Positions 1 to 8,900 are shown, numbered from the stretch's first letter. The stretch: DNA of 64,000 nt from Altibacter sp. HG106 (GCF_028561755.1 NZ_JAQQTD010000003.1:248001-312000), one strand, 5' to 3'. A program made the numbers and translations. The notes: a model not told the origin generated them from the letters alone.

Positions 1-158
1 ATAACATCCTCATCATTGGGAGGTTCAGGGGGAGGCAATTGTCTCGCGATTCCTTTGTCCTTCTCTATCGTGGTGGTTACCAAGAAAAAGATAAGGAGCA
101 GAAACGCGATGTCTGCCATAGATCCTGCATTTACTTCAGGTGTTGATCGTCTAGCCAT
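1..158 (-). CDS. exbD: ExbD/TolR-type biopolymer transport protein (3' end cut off)
   Basis: Only the first ~52 codons are present; the gene runs off the left edge. The start ATG is at 158. The protein opens [20 protein letters not shown] and continues into a single hydrophobic helix with [11 protein letters not shown], the typical ExbD/TolR N-terminus with the conserved membrane aspartate (D16 here) that carries protons in this family. Just after the helix comes a basic and proline-rich linker (RQLPPPEPP). It lies 2 nt downstream of a small membrane-protein gene and exbB on the same strand, so it should form the proton-driven ExbB/ExbD motor that energises TonB. The partner tonB would lie outside the window. 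Confidence in family is high. Confidence 0.93.
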   Translation of the reverse strand, partial: MARRSTPEVNAGSMADIAFLLLIFFLVTTTIEKDKGIARQLPPPEPPNDEDV

Positions 159-160
159 TC

Positions 161-589
161 TTATCGAGTTGTCATTTTCTTAATTCCGCTAAATACCATC
201 GCTCCAATAGCCAAAATGGCTAGGATGTAGAAAGTATACAAGCCGGTTCCTACCCATTTCGAACCACTCGCAGAAAGCATTCCGCCTTCACGAAGTTCGG
301 TTTCCACTCCGTCTGCAAGGACGTAAGCGATTACCACAATGAGTGCAAAGGCGCCCACAGACATCAAGGTTTTCTTGAGATCGCCTGCGAATATTCCTTT
401 GAGTACAAATACAACCACAAAGAGTAACACGAGAGCAAAAATAACGTACGCCACGTACATAATCCCGTCAACCCCTTCACCGGTTGCTTTTATTGCCTCA
501 TCTCCTTTGGCGATGATCATTCCGAGGAAAATAACCCCAGCAACGCCAAGCAGAAGTGCAACTATTTTTAAAATTTTATGCAAAGCCAT
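161..589 (-). CDS. four-helix membrane protein of the exbB-exbD operon
   Basis: A 142-residue protein with four predicted membrane helices (about residues 5-26, 44-66, 74-92 and 115-136) and a basic C-terminus. It has no enzymatic motif that I recognise. It sits between exbB (27 nt upstream) and exbD (2 nt downstream) in the same direction, so it is almost certainly cotranscribed with the Ton motor genes. A small integral membrane protein at this position is familiar from flavobacterial exbBD operons, but its role is not known to me; an accessory or stabilising subunit of the motor is an inference from position only. Confidence 0.85.
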   Translation of the reverse strand: MALHKILKIVALLLGVAGVIFLGMIIAKGDEAIKATGEGVDGIMYVAYVIFALVLLFVVVFVLKGIFAGDLKKTLMSVGAFALIVVIAYVLADGVETELREGGMLSASGSKWVGTGLYTFYILAILAIGAMVFSGIKKMTTR

Positions 590-616
590 AGTAATGGTGT
601 GTTTTAGGGGTTACTG

Positions 617-1420
617 TTACTTTTTGTTTTTGTAATCTACCAACATATCAATTAATGTTATAGAAGCATCTTCCATACTGTTTACAATACTATCGATTTT
701 CGCGATAATGTAGTTGTAGAAGATCTGAAGGATGATCGCAACAATAAGACCAAATACTGTAGTTAACAGTGCTACTTTAATACCCCCTGCTACTAACGAA
801 GGGTTCATATCACCGGCAGCTTCAATCTTATCGAACGCCAAAATCATACCAATTACCGTACCCATGAAACCAAGCATCGGTGCTAATGCGATAAACAATG
901 AAATCCAAGAAACGTTCTTTTCGAGTTGTCCCATTTGAACCCCTCCGTAAGCTACTACCGCTTTCTCTGCAGCTTCAATGCTTTCATCGGCGCGATCCAG
1001 CCCTTGATAGTAGATAGAGGCAACAGGACCTTTGGTGTTTCTACACACTTCTTTCGCAGCTTCAATACCACCGCTATTCAAAGCATCTTCCACATTTTCC
1101 GCTAGTTTACGGGTATTTGTGGTAGAAAGGTTAAGGTAAATAATTCGTTCGATAGCAATTGCTAGTCCAAGAATTAAACACAGTAATACGATACCCATAA
1201 ATCCTGGACCCCCTTCGATGAAACGTTGTTTCAGCGCTTGGTGAAAGCCTGGATTATCATCGCCGCTGGCAGCCTCTTCATCCTGAATAATTGAAACGGT
1301 TGCCGCTGTAGACAACGATTGAACGTTGGTTGGCATTGTTTGGGTAGTAGTTGCGTTTGCGTTTAAAGTGCCTGCAAATACCATTGCGGCCATTGCCATA
1401 ATAGAAAATAATTTTTTCAT
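617..1420 (-). CDS. exbB: MotA/TolQ/ExbB proton channel family protein
   Basis: A 267-residue ExbB/TolQ homologue. Residues 1-23 look like a cleavable signal peptide ending ANA, followed by a ~45-residue extension before the first core helix (about 73-96); this secreted N-terminal extension is known from Bacteroidota ExbB proteins and is absent from the E. coli protein. The core carries the two long helices of the family (about 172-196 with PMLGFMGTVIGM, and 216-238) that form the pentameric channel around ExbD. Function: inner-membrane proton channel that powers TonB-dependent outer-membrane uptake. It is the first gene of the minus-strand operon; a candidate promoter lies at 1457-1488. Confidence 0.93.
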   Translation of the reverse strand: MKKLFSIMAMAAMVFAGTLNANATTTQTMPTNVQSLSTAATVSIIQDEEAASGDDNPGFHQALKQRFIEGGPGFMGIVLLCLILGLAIAIERIIYLNLSTTNTRKLAENVEDALNSGGIEAAKEVCRNTKGPVASIYYQGLDRADESIEAAEKAVVAYGGVQMGQLEKNVSWISLFIALAPMLGFMGTVIGMILAFDKIEAAGDMNPSLVAGGIKVALLTTVFGLIVAIILQIFYNYIIAKIDSIVNSMEDASITLIDMLVDYKNKK

Positions 1421-1456
1421 TGCTATCGACTTAAAAGTTTGTTTTAGTTAAAGGTT

Positions 1457-1488
1457 TAAAGATATAAAATTATTTGGTTAATCTGCAA
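1457..1488 (-). promoter_or_regulatory. candidate promoter of the exbB operon
   Basis: On the minus strand TATCTTTA (1457-1464) resembles the Bacteroidota -7 element TAnnTTTG, and a TTG (1486-1488) lies 21 nt upstream, within the usual -33 to -7 spacing. The -7 element is not perfect (last base A). It is 36 nt from the exbB start. Confidence 0.4.
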
Positions 1489-1853
1489 CATTAAATTATT
1501 ACAGACTTAGTAAATACTTAGGTTTCAGCGATGTTTTCGATCCGCTTTATTCGCATTAATTTTGAGATTCTGAAGACTCATTTCACTAAGAAAACCCAAA
1601 ACAAGGGCTGCTAAGATATAAATTATATAAAAGTGTCCTAGGGAATTTACAGTAAATTAAAATTGGATGCTTGCATTTATCAGTTAAGAAGGTATTCCCG
1701 ATAAACATTTTCCACAAATCATGGTTTTAATGCTTAAATCCAAAGCATCTTTCTTCGTTTTTTCTTGACAATGACTCAAAATCAATGCGTTTCATTTTTT
1801 CCGAAGATCATATCCCAAGATCCCCCGGCAAATGTCCCGGTATTACCTCTAGG

Positions 1854-2116
1854 GGGAGCTGTCAACACTAATTGCTTCGCAATTATCAAAAACTCGAAAC
1901 CCAAAATGGGCAAGAAACCTTTACAGGATTACCTCGCTTCGCTCGGTGATCCCAGGGTGAGGGACTGTCAACCAAATCACTACGCGATTTAAAAAAGCCC
2001 CGAGAAAAACACTCAAGTAAACCTTCACGGGATTACCTCGCTTCGCTCGATGATCCCAGGGTGGGAGCTGTCAACACTAATTGCTTCGCAATTATCAAAA
2101 ACTCGAAACCCAAAAT
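1854..2116. repeat. REP-like intergenic repeats beside tRNA-Ser
   Basis: A 54-bp sequence beginning gggagctgtcaacactaatt occurs identically at 1854-1907 and 2063-2116. A second unit of 34 bp (ggattacctcgcttcgct...) occurs at 1926-1959 and 2030-2063 with one mismatch. Both units contain tiny perfect hairpins (AATTGC-ttc-GCAATT; GCgaaGC type), as REP elements do. The ~740 bp between exbB and tRNA-Ser holds no credible gene; open frames here are by-products of the repeat. A degenerate trace of the same units may extend left to ~1800. Confidence 0.8.
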
Positions 2117-2146
2117 ACTCAAGCAAGCTTGGACATTTTGGGTTTC
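2105..2146 (-). terminator. hairpin downstream of tRNA-Ser
   Basis: A perfect 12-bp stem (gaaacccaaaat at 2105-2116, attttgggtttc at 2135-2146) with an 18-nt loop begins 16 nt beyond the 3' end of tRNA-Ser on the minus strand. No long U-tract follows, so it may act as a processing or weak termination signal. The left arm is the end of the repeated 54-bp unit. Confidence 0.45.
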
Positions 2147-2161
2147 TCCTTTTTGGTGTTG

Positions 2162-2249
2162 CAGAGAGGAAGGGATTCGAACCCTCGATACGCTTTTGGC
2201 GTATACACACTTTCCAGGCGTGCGCCTTCGACCACTCGGCCACCTCTCT
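2162..2249 (-). tRNA. tRNA-Ser (anticodon GGA)
   Basis: Read on the minus strand: a 7-bp acceptor stem AGAGAGG/CCTCTCT, D-arm GGCCGAGTGG, anticodon loop CTGGAAA giving anticodon GGA, a long variable arm (tacgc-caaaa-gcgta) as expected for a serine tRNA, and the T-loop GGTTCGAATCC. Discriminator base G, as in other tRNA-Ser. The 3' CCA is not encoded (CAA follows). Length 88 nt. Confidence 0.97.
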
Positions 2250-2298
2250 AAAAATTAAGACGACAAATTTCGCAAAAAATTTGAGTTCCTGAAAGGAA

Positions 2299-3327
2299 TT
2301 AACTGATTTCTCCTCGTAAGGAAGTTTCAAATAACATTTTGAAACTGCTCACCGAAATTTCATGCCCCAATAAATACATCAATTTGGCCAATGCGGCTTC
2401 AGTGGTCATGTCCTTTCCCGAAATAACCCCCAGTTTTTTGAGTCCGACGCTAGTTTCATACAATCCCATTGCCACACTTCCACCACTACACTGCGTCACA
2501 TTAATAACCGGAATATCTTTTGAAATAAGACTTTTAATGGCTGCCAAAAACCACGGTTCGTTGGTCACGTTTCCGCTTCCGTACGTCTCTAAAATAACGC
2601 CTTCTAATTCAGGATAGTCACATAAGTACGCCATCGTTTCAGGGCGCATCCCAGGAAACATTTTGATGAGAAGCACATTCGATTCTAAAGCCGTATGCAC
2701 TTTTAGCTTCTTTCGGCGATTGGGCCGATACAAGGCATCATCGTTAAACAGAAGATGTACTCCGCTCTCGGCCAACGGAGGATAATTTGGAGAATTGAAG
2801 GCCTCAAAATGTTCGGCATTCATCTTTGTCGTTCGATTCGCACGGTACAACTTGTATTCAAAATACAGACAGACCTCAGCAACCTTGGGATGATTCTTTT
2901 CTCGCCAGGCGGCAATTTGAATGGAGGTAATCAGATTCTCCTTGGCATCGGTACGCAAATCTCCAATGGGCAATTGCGAACCTGTAAACACCACAGGCTT
3001 GGCCAGATTCTCTAACATAAAACTGAGTGCCGAACTGGTATAGGACATCGTATCGCTGCCGTGTAACACCACAAAGCCGTCGAAGACCTCATAATTTGTT
3101 TCGATCATTTGGGCAAGCACGACCCAGTAACTCGGACTCATATTAGAGCTATCAATAGGGGTATCGAAACTGGTGGTTTCAATTTCACAATCCAATAACT
3201 TTAACTCAGGGATGTGTTCAAGAAGCTCGTCGAAATTGAAGTTCCGTAGTGCACCTGTTTCAAAATCCTTTATCATCCCGATGGTTCCACCGGTATAGAT
3301 TAACAATATGCGAGGCGTCTTACTCAT
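2299..3327 (-). CDS. ansA: type I (cytoplasmic) L-asparaginase
   Basis: A 342-residue asparaginase that hydrolyses L-asparagine to aspartate and ammonia. The first active-site motif YTGGTIGM has the nucleophilic threonine at T15; the second motif HGSDTMSYTSSAL (about residues 89-101) supplies the Thr-Asp pair, and DLRTDAKENL carries the conserved lysine. There is no signal peptide, which points to the cytoplasmic class. Its ATG directly follows the TAA of tatD with no gap, so the two are translationally linked on one minus-strand transcript. Confidence 0.95.
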   Translation of the reverse strand: MSKTPRILLIYTGGTIGMIKDFETGALRNFNFDELLEHIPELKLLDCEIETTSFDTPIDSSNMSPSYWVVLAQMIETNYEVFDGFVVLHGSDTMSYTSSALSFMLENLAKPVVFTGSQLPIGDLRTDAKENLITSIQIAAWREKNHPKVAEVCLYFEYKLYRANRTTKMNAEHFEAFNSPNYPPLAESGVHLLFNDDALYRPNRRKKLKVHTALESNVLLIKMFPGMRPETMAYLCDYPELEGVILETYGSGNVTNEPWFLAAIKSLISKDIPVINVTQCSGGSVAMGLYETSVGLKKLGVISGKDMTTEAALAKLMYLLGHEISVSSFKMLFETSLRGEIS

Positions 3328-4092
3328 TTATATACCAAATAGTTCTTTTGAGTTTTCTGTAGTTTGCTTTGCCACTGCTGCTTCGGAAAGTTGATAGATC
3401 TCCGCCACTTTCTTACAAACATAGTCTAAATACGCACTTTCATTACGTTTGCCACGGTACGGAGCCGGAGCCAGATACGGCGCATCGGTTTCCAATACAA
3501 TATGCTTCAGCGGAATTTGATCGAGAAAGGTATCGATCTTTCCATTTTTAAAGGTAACTACCCCTCCAATCCCAAGTTTCATCTGATACCCTAGGGCTTG
3601 TTGTGCTTGTTCGTAGGTACCGGTAAAGCAGTGAAATATTCCGAAGAGCTTCTCATCCTTACATTCCTCCAATACCTCAAACACCTCATCGAAAGCATCT
3701 CGACAATGAATAACGATAGGTAATTGATGCGATTTTGCAAGTTCGATCTGCCGTTTGAAGGCTTCCTGCTGTATCCCCAGAGTACTTTTATCCCAATAGA
3801 GATCAATGCCAATTTCCCCAACCGCAATAAACTTTCTCGCTTCAAACTGCGCTTCCACATGACGCAGTTCTTCCTCATAATTTTCTTTCACCGAGGTGGG
3901 ATGCAATCCCATCATCAAGTGAACACGTTCTGGAAAATCGCGTTCTAAGGCATACATACGATTGGTGTATGAGCTGTCAATGGCCGGAATAAAAAACCGC
4001 TTCACACCGTTGTCCAGAGCGCGTTGCATCATGTCGTTTCGGTCCTCATCAAACGCCTCGCTGTATAAGTGGGTATGGGTATCTGTTAACAT
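3328..4092 (-). CDS. tatD: TatD family metal-dependent hydrolase (DNase)
   Basis: A 254-residue TIM-barrel hydrolase of the TatD family. Metal ligands visible: the N-terminal DTHTH (H6, H8), the glutamate in VGEIGIDLYWD, histidines in VIHCRDAF and GIFHCFTGT, and the aspartate in LETDAPYLAP. TatD proteins are 3'-5' DNases linked to DNA repair; the exact substrate here is not settled. First gene of a two-gene unit with ansA. Its start lies only 4 nt after a perfect -7 element (4097-4104), which suggests a leaderless message. Confidence 0.92.
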   Translation of the reverse strand: MLTDTHTHLYSEAFDEDRNDMMQRALDNGVKRFFIPAIDSSYTNRMYALERDFPERVHLMMGLHPTSVKENYEEELRHVEAQFEARKFIAVGEIGIDLYWDKSTLGIQQEAFKRQIELAKSHQLPIVIHCRDAFDEVFEVLEECKDEKLFGIFHCFTGTYEQAQQALGYQMKLGIGGVVTFKNGKIDTFLDQIPLKHIVLETDAPYLAPAPYRGKRNESAYLDYVCKKVAEIYQLSEAAVAKQTTENSKELFGI

Positions 4093-4096
4093 GCTG

Positions 4097-4104
4097 CAAA
4101 GCTA
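4097..4104 (-). promoter_or_regulatory. -7 promoter element of tatD-ansA
   Basis: Minus strand TAGCTTTG, a perfect match to TAnnTTTG. Its last base is 4 nt from the tatD ATG (4092), so transcription probably starts at or next to the start codon. No clear -33 TTTG at the usual spacing. Confidence 0.6.
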
Positions 4105-4118
4105 ATTATTTTGTTAGC

Positions 4119-4126
4119 TATCTTTG
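4119..4126 (+). promoter_or_regulatory. -7 promoter element of the protease-kinase-regulator operon
   Basis: TATCTTTG, a perfect TAnnTTTG match 9 nt before the ATG at 4136 and divergent from the tatD element. No -33 element seen at correct spacing. Confidence 0.55.
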
Positions 4127-4135
4127 CATAATTCT

Positions 4136-4576
4136 ATGAAAACAGATCTTCGCCACTTTTTAGAAGCTCAGGGCTTTTATCGCATTCCTTTACAAAAACT
4201 CGCTACCGGACATTATAAATGTGAGGTGTTCGTCAACAAGGTACCGGGTGTATTCATTATCGATACCGGCGCCTCCTCCAGTTGCATAGGCGCCGCGCAG
4301 GCCAAAAAATTCAACCTACAACAGGAGGAGAGCGAGATAAAAGCAGCGGGAGCCGGGGCAATCAATATGCATACCCAATTGGCCCGTAGCAACCAACTGC
4401 GCATCGGTGATAAGTCGATTCGCAATGTGGAAGTCGTTATATTTGACCTTACTCACGTCAATCAAGCTCTGGCACAAGCTGAGGAAGGAAACGTGGATGG
4501 AATCCTTGGAGCCGACCTCCTTAAAAAGCATCGTGCGGTAATTGACTACGGAAGAAACGTATTGTACTTAAAATGA
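4136..4576 (+). CDS. retropepsin-like aspartic protease
   Basis: A 146-residue single-domain aspartyl protease fold. FIIDTGASSS carries the catalytic aspartate D43 in the DTGA motif; the later GILGADLL matches the hydrophobic-Gly motif of retroviral-type proteases, so the active enzyme should be a homodimer. No signal peptide is evident. I take ATG at 4136 as the start rather than an upstream TTG at 4124, which lies inside the promoter -7 element. The stop overlaps the start of the histidine kinase gene (ATGA), so protease and kinase are cotranslated; a regulatory link between them is only inferred from this. Confidence 0.85.
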   Translation: MKTDLRHFLEAQGFYRIPLQKLATGHYKCEVFVNKVPGVFIIDTGASSSCIGAAQAKKFNLQQEESEIKAAGAGAINMHTQLARSNQLRIGDKSIRNVEVVIFDLTHVNQALAQAEEGNVDGILGADLLKKHRAVIDYGRNVLYLK

Positions 4577-6651
4577 GTAGTTCTCGTAAAAAAAGTTACT
4601 TTTACGATATATTTCTAGAATCCATCTTCGTGAAAACGACCTTCACATATGTGCTGATTGCTTGTGCTATGATTACTTCGGCATGGGCTCAAGATCGAGC
4701 CGAATCATTAAAATTGTTGGTGAAGAACTCTCAGGACCCTGTAGAACGACTTCAAGCATTAGATTCCTTAGGAATGATTTATAAGGACCAGGACGTAGAT
4801 GCGTATACCTACTACACCTTAGAATATATTGAACTGGCCAAGCAACTGGATAGTATTGAGGCTGCCGCGCGCAGGGTAATTCGGATCTCCAACATATTTA
4901 CCAAACAAAAGAATCAGCCCGAAACCACCTTAAAACTCACCAATAGCTTTATCGCCCGGAAGTATCAGATCAAAGATTCCTTCCTGTTAGGAAGCTTGTA
5001 TTTAAAACGCGGGGGCGCACAGTTTGACTTCGATCTTAACGAAGCGGTATCCGATTATAAGTTAGCAATCGAAAATTATGGTGTACAAGATTCGTTATAT
5101 GTGGCAGACGCTTACCTCTTTTTAGGACAGGCCTATTCTAACCTCGGGAAATTTGTTCCCGCTGCGGAAAGTTTTCATCGCGCCTATGCCTACTTCGAAA
5201 ATTTGAAAGATTACGAATACATGCTCCATGCCCAGCAAGGAATTGTAGTGATGTTCAGCATGAATGGCTTTTATGAGAAAGCTATTTCTGAAAGAAACCT
5301 GAGCATTGAAAAATACAAGAATCTAGATCTCACAAAACACCTTACCACCTCCTATTACAATCAGGCATTGGACTACAAGAAACTGGGGGACCACCGAAAA
5401 AACTTAGAGTATTTGCTTAAGTCGTATGAAACGATGCAAAACCTCCCCGAACGCGATGTGACACCCAACATCAAGATCATGTTGTACAGTGCCTTACTGG
5501 AATATTATAGCGACATCGGAGACCTGGAGGAAGCTCAAAAATTCTTGATAACTATCGAAGAGATTTACAGTGCCTCTGGTAAAAGTCCGCAAAATAAATC
5601 CTATTACTACGGTGCCAAAGCCCATCATGCTATGGCGACTGGCAGAATACGGTCGGCTGTCGCCTACGCCGAAAAAAAACTTGAAAACGTCCTGCAGGTT
5701 GAGTATGAGGACGACATCTTACAGTCCTACAAACTCCTACATGAAACCCACGAAGCCAATAAAAATTACCAAGAGAGTCTGCGCTATTTAACCAAATACG
5801 ATTCGCTACGGGTTTCTATGTACAACAAAACTACCGCCAATGCGCTCGCCTATTACCAAACACTCTATGAGACAGAGCGAACTACGCGAGAGCTTATGGC
5901 GAAGAACACGCGCATTCAGTTGCTCGCGAAGGACAATTCTAATTTTAAAAAGTTGGTGACCTTTGTGAGCATCGTAATGATCCTGGCCTTTGGCGTACTA
6001 TTGCTTTTCAGAAACCAACGCCATTTAAAGAATACGAAATCGCTACAAGAACGATTCAGTCAGGCCTTACTTATCTCACAAGAGAACGAACGCAAACGAA
6101 TTTCTAAGGATCTTCACGACGGACTGGGACAGCAGCTGTTACTCATTAAAAACAAACTCTTCACTCAAGGGGATAAGGAAACCAAAGCGATGGTTGATGC
6201 AACTATCGAAGAAGTTCGGGCGATCTCCAGAGACCTCCATCCCTTTCAATTGCAAGAAATGGGGATCACTAAAGCCCTGGAATTTACCTTGAAGCAAGTG
6301 GATGAGAATACGTCTTTATTTGTCTCTTCGGAAATTGACAATATCGACAACCTCTTCAACCCCGAACAAGAAGTGAATATCTATCGCATCGTACAAGAAA
6401 GTTTGAGCAACATCATCAAACACGCCAAAGCCGAAGCCGGCAAGGTTTCCGTAGAACGCTTTAAAAATAATGTACGTATCGTAATTAAAGACAATGGAGT
6501 TGGATTTGACTTCAACGAGAAATATAAAAACATTCGTTCTCTCGGACTTAAAACCTTGTTAGAACGAACCAAATTTCTCAACGGGCAAATGAAAATCTAT
6601 TCCAAACACGGGACGGGAACAGAAATAGAATTTAAAATTCCAACGGTGTGA
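4573..6651 (+). CDS. TPR-containing sensor histidine kinase (HisKA_3 / NarL-system type)
   Basis: A 692-residue kinase. An N-terminal hydrophobic stretch (about residues 18-40, ending AWAQ) looks like a signal peptide and places the following ~400-residue TPR-like alpha-helical sensor in the periplasm. One membrane helix (about 461-482) leads to a coiled coil and the HisKA_3 dimerisation domain, with ERKRISKDLHDGLGQQ and phosphoacceptor H515. The ATPase domain has the N-box (VQESLSNIIKHA), DNGVGFD and a final GTGTEIEFKIP. It overlaps the aspartic protease upstream and the response regulator downstream by 4 nt each, defining its cognate regulator. The ligand is unknown. Confidence 0.92.
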   Translation: MSSSRKKSYFYDIFLESIFVKTTFTYVLIACAMITSAWAQDRAESLKLLVKNSQDPVERLQALDSLGMIYKDQDVDAYTYYTLEYIELAKQLDSIEAAARRVIRISNIFTKQKNQPETTLKLTNSFIARKYQIKDSFLLGSLYLKRGGAQFDFDLNEAVSDYKLAIENYGVQDSLYVADAYLFLGQAYSNLGKFVPAAESFHRAYAYFENLKDYEYMLHAQQGIVVMFSMNGFYEKAISERNLSIEKYKNLDLTKHLTTSYYNQALDYKKLGDHRKNLEYLLKSYETMQNLPERDVTPNIKIMLYSALLEYYSDIGDLEEAQKFLITIEEIYSASGKSPQNKSYYYGAKAHHAMATGRIRSAVAYAEKKLENVLQVEYEDDILQSYKLLHETHEANKNYQESLRYLTKYDSLRVSMYNKTTANALAYYQTLYETERTTRELMAKNTRIQLLAKDNSNFKKLVTFVSIVMILAFGVLLLFRNQRHLKNTKSLQERFSQALLISQENERKRISKDLHDGLGQQLLLIKNKLFTQGDKETKAMVDATIEEVRAISRDLHPFQLQEMGITKALEFTLKQVDENTSLFVSSEIDNIDNLFNPEQEVNIYRIVQESLSNIIKHAKAEAGKVSVERFKNNVRIVIKDNGVGFDFNEKYKNIRSLGLKTLLERTKFLNGQMKIYSKHGTGTEIEFKIPTV

Positions 6652-7280
6652 ATCAGCCATCCATCATAACAGCAGACGACCATCCTTTACTTTTAAAAGG
6701 ATTGAATGATTTTTTACTTGAGAAGAAATACAACCTCATTGGCAGCGCCTGCAATGGTCGGGAAGCCTTCCAATTGATTCTGGACAAGCAGCCTCAAATT
6801 GCGGTGTTGGATATACAAATGCCGGGAATGTCGGGTATTGACGTCGCCCGGAAAGTGCGAGACCAAGAACTAAAAACGAAGATTGTCTTTATTACATTCC
6901 ACAAAGAGAAAGAACTGTATCACGCCGCTCAGGAGCTCAATGTATTTGGTTATATTCTGAAAGAATTTGCTATTGAAGAGATCGAAACCTGCATTGACAA
7001 CGTATCTAAAAATCAGCCGTTCTTCAGTCCGAAGATCAAAGAATTACTAGGAGAAGACCTGCTCGACAATGATTCGCTTACGGCGCTGACACCTTCTGAG
7101 AAAAAAATTCTGAAACTGATTGCCAGCGATAAGACCAATAAAGAAATTGCTTCTATTTTATTTATCTCCCACCGAACGGTTGAAAAGCACCGAAGCAACA
7201 TCATCAATAAATTGCAGTTGGAACCCAAAACAAATAGCTTATTGATCTGGGCCAAAGAGAATCACGGGAAGCTGATTTAA
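6648..7280 (+). CDS. NarL/FixJ family response regulator
   Basis: A 210-residue two-component regulator: receiver domain (residues 1-~120) with the acidic pair DD in ITADDHP and phosphoacceptor D55 in VLDIQMPGMSG, then a LuxR-type helix-turn-helix (about 145-205; LTPSEKKILKLIASDKTNKE, HRTVEKHRSNI). The start is GTG at 6648, inside the overlap with the kinase stop (GTGA); no ATG is available nearby. It is the transcriptional output of the TPR kinase; possible targets include its own downstream region, where a perfect inverted repeat lies at 7297-7312. Confidence 0.93.
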   Translation: MNQPSIITADDHPLLLKGLNDFLLEKKYNLIGSACNGREAFQLILDKQPQIAVLDIQMPGMSGIDVARKVRDQELKTKIVFITFHKEKELYHAAQELNVFGYILKEFAIEEIETCIDNVSKNQPFFSPKIKELLGEDLLDNDSLTALTPSEKKILKLIASDKTNKEIASILFISHRTVEKHRSNIINKLQLEPKTNSLLIWAKENHGKLI

Positions 7281-7296
7281 CAAAAATTTTAGAATT

Positions 7297-7312
7297 TACG
7301 TGTTTCCACGTA
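7297..7312. promoter_or_regulatory. perfect inverted repeat TACGTG-tttc-CACGTA
   Basis: A 6-bp-arm palindrome 16 nt after the response regulator stop and ~35 nt before a small membrane-peptide gene. There is no U-tract, so it is not a standard terminator. It could be an operator for the small gene or an mRNA hairpin; both are inferences. Confidence 0.35.
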
Positions 7313-7347
7313 TTTACTCGTATTGAAAAATTTAGGAATTTTATCCT

Positions 7348-7485
7348 ATGAAAAATACGTTACAGATCGACCCTGTCCCAGCAAGAGATAAGAAAGCTAG
7401 AAAAGCTGTTTTTTTCTTTGTTTTCGCATTCGTCATTTTTGTGGTCGCGCTGAACATTTTCCAATACTTTGTTTCATATACATAA
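7348..7485 (+). CDS. 45-residue single-helix membrane peptide
   Basis: Opens with MKNTLQIDPVPARDKKARKA, then one strongly hydrophobic segment (about residues 21-40) and ends FQYFVSYT. The basic stretch before the helix predicts an N-in orientation. It sits between the response regulator and a strong terminator, in the same direction, so it may be the last gene of the kinase operon or a separately started target. No family recognised. The frame, the start context and the terminator make it credible despite its size. Confidence 0.6.
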   Translation: MKNTLQIDPVPARDKKARKAVFFFVFAFVIFVVALNIFQYFVSYT

Positions 7486-7509
7486 GTTTTAAATACAGCT
7501 AACTAACCG

Positions 7510-7541
7510 AAAACCCCCAACCATATGGTCGGGGGTTTTTT
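7510..7541. terminator. bidirectional rho-independent terminator
   Basis: Stem aaaaccccc (7510-7518) / gggggtttt (7531-7539), with the palindrome accatatggt in the loop and a T-run to 7541. It separates the plus-strand kinase operon from the converging sucAB genes and can serve both strands. Confidence 0.85.
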
Positions 7542-7566
7542 CATATTCCTTATGATAAAGTTCTGG

Positions 7567-8871
7567 TTACAATTCCAGTGCTTTCTTCACATCATTGTCC
7601 ATTAGCAACTCAATCGGACTTTCCAGGGCTTCCTTAATTGCGACTAGGAACCCAACAGATTCCTTACCGTCAATAATACGGTGGTCATAACTTAAAGCGA
7701 CGTACATAATAGGCGCGATGGCAATAGCACCATCTTTGGCTATAGGACGCTCCACGATGTTGTGCATGCCGAGAATAGCAGACTGCGGCGGATTGATAAT
7801 AGGGGTCGACAACATGCTTCCAAATACCCCTCCATTAGAAATGGTAAAAGTACCACCGGTCATTTCATCTACTGTGATCTGACCGTCTCGCGCACGAATG
7901 GCCAATCGTTTCACTTCGCTCTCTACGCCTCTAAACGTTAAATTCTCTGCGTTTCGAATCACTGGAACCATTAAACCTTTGGGACCCGAAACAGCAATTG
8001 AAATATCTTTGTAATCGTAGGTGATTTTATAATCGCCATCAATCATAGAATTGACATCAGGATATAGCTCTAACGCACGAACCACCGCCAAGGTAAAAAA
8101 CGACATAAAGCCTAAACTCACTCCGTGTTTTTCTTTAAAGGTTTCTTTGTACTCTTTTCGCAATTCGAAGATAGGAGACATGTCTACCTCGTTGAAGGTC
8201 GTAAGCATGGCCGTTTCATTCTTAGCTGAAACCAATCGCTCCGCCACCTTACGGCGTAGCATGGATAGTTTCTTGCGCTCCGATCCGCGGCTGCCGCTTC
8301 CTGGTGTACCCATGGAGGGTTTCGCATTCTCCGCATCGTGCTTGGTAATGCGACCGTCTCTGCCACTTCCTTTGACATCCTTGGCATCCATCCCCTTCTC
8401 GTCTAAAATTTTCTTGGCGGCAGGAGAAGGCGTTCCAGTGGCATAGGTGCTGTCTTGCGCCTGACTGGGTGTACTTGACTTCGAAGGCGATTGTGTCTTC
8501 GCTTCCGCCTTATCGCCATTGTCCTTATTTTCCGCTTGTTGTTTGTCTAAATCCGGACCGGCATTTCCGCCTCCTTTTTCATCGCCTGGGTTTTTATAGG
8601 TTTCAGACGTCTCTTGCTCTCCGCCGGGCTTTTCAGCTTCCGTATCGATCAAACATACCACCTCTCCCACAGCTACGGCATCGCCTTCTTCGGCTTTGAG
8701 TGTAATGATTCCACTGGCCTCCGCCGGTAGTTCGAGGGTGGCTTTATCACTATCTACTTCGGCAATAGCCTGATCTTTTTCAACCCAGTCGCCATCTTCA
8801 ACTAACCACTGAGCAATTTCTACTTCGGTAATGGACTCTCCCGGTGAAGGGACTTTCATTTCTAATGCCAT
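7567..8871 (-). CDS. sucB: 2-oxoglutarate dehydrogenase E2, dihydrolipoyllysine succinyltransferase
   Basis: A 434-residue E2 subunit of the TCA-cycle 2-oxoglutarate dehydrogenase complex. Domains in order: lipoyl domain (1-78) with lipoylated K43 in [10 protein letters not shown]; a charged, glycine-rich flexible linker (about 80-140); the E3-binding domain (about 143-180; [17 protein letters not shown] ... [10 protein letters not shown]); and the catalytic acyltransferase domain (about 200-434) with the active-site histidine H397 and D401 in SYDHRIIDG. Its start is 29 nt after the sucA stop, so E1 and E2 are cotranscribed. E3 is not in the window. Confidence 0.96.
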   Translation of the reverse strand: MALEMKVPSPGESITEVEIAQWLVEDGDWVEKDQAIAEVDSDKATLELPAEASGIITLKAEEGDAVAVGEVVCLIDTEAEKPGGEQETSETYKNPGDEKGGGNAGPDLDKQQAENKDNGDKAEAKTQSPSKSSTPSQAQDSTYATGTPSPAAKKILDEKGMDAKDVKGSGRDGRITKHDAENAKPSMGTPGSGSRGSERKKLSMLRRKVAERLVSAKNETAMLTTFNEVDMSPIFELRKEYKETFKEKHGVSLGFMSFFTLAVVRALELYPDVNSMIDGDYKITYDYKDISIAVSGPKGLMVPVIRNAENLTFRGVESEVKRLAIRARDGQITVDEMTGGTFTISNGGVFGSMLSTPIINPPQSAILGMHNIVERPIAKDGAIAIAPIMYVALSYDHRIIDGKESVGFLVAIKEALESPIELLMDNDVKKALEL

Positions 8872-8900
8872 ACGATTGTTATTTTCCGAATTGGTTTCGG

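Noticed and set aside
1765-1992. 75-codon plus-strand open frame
   Set aside because: It lies wholly across the REP-like repeat units and has no protein-like composition or start context.
2025-2330. 101-codon minus-strand open frame
   Set aside because: It runs through tRNA-Ser and a repeat copy; both strands here are explained by those features.
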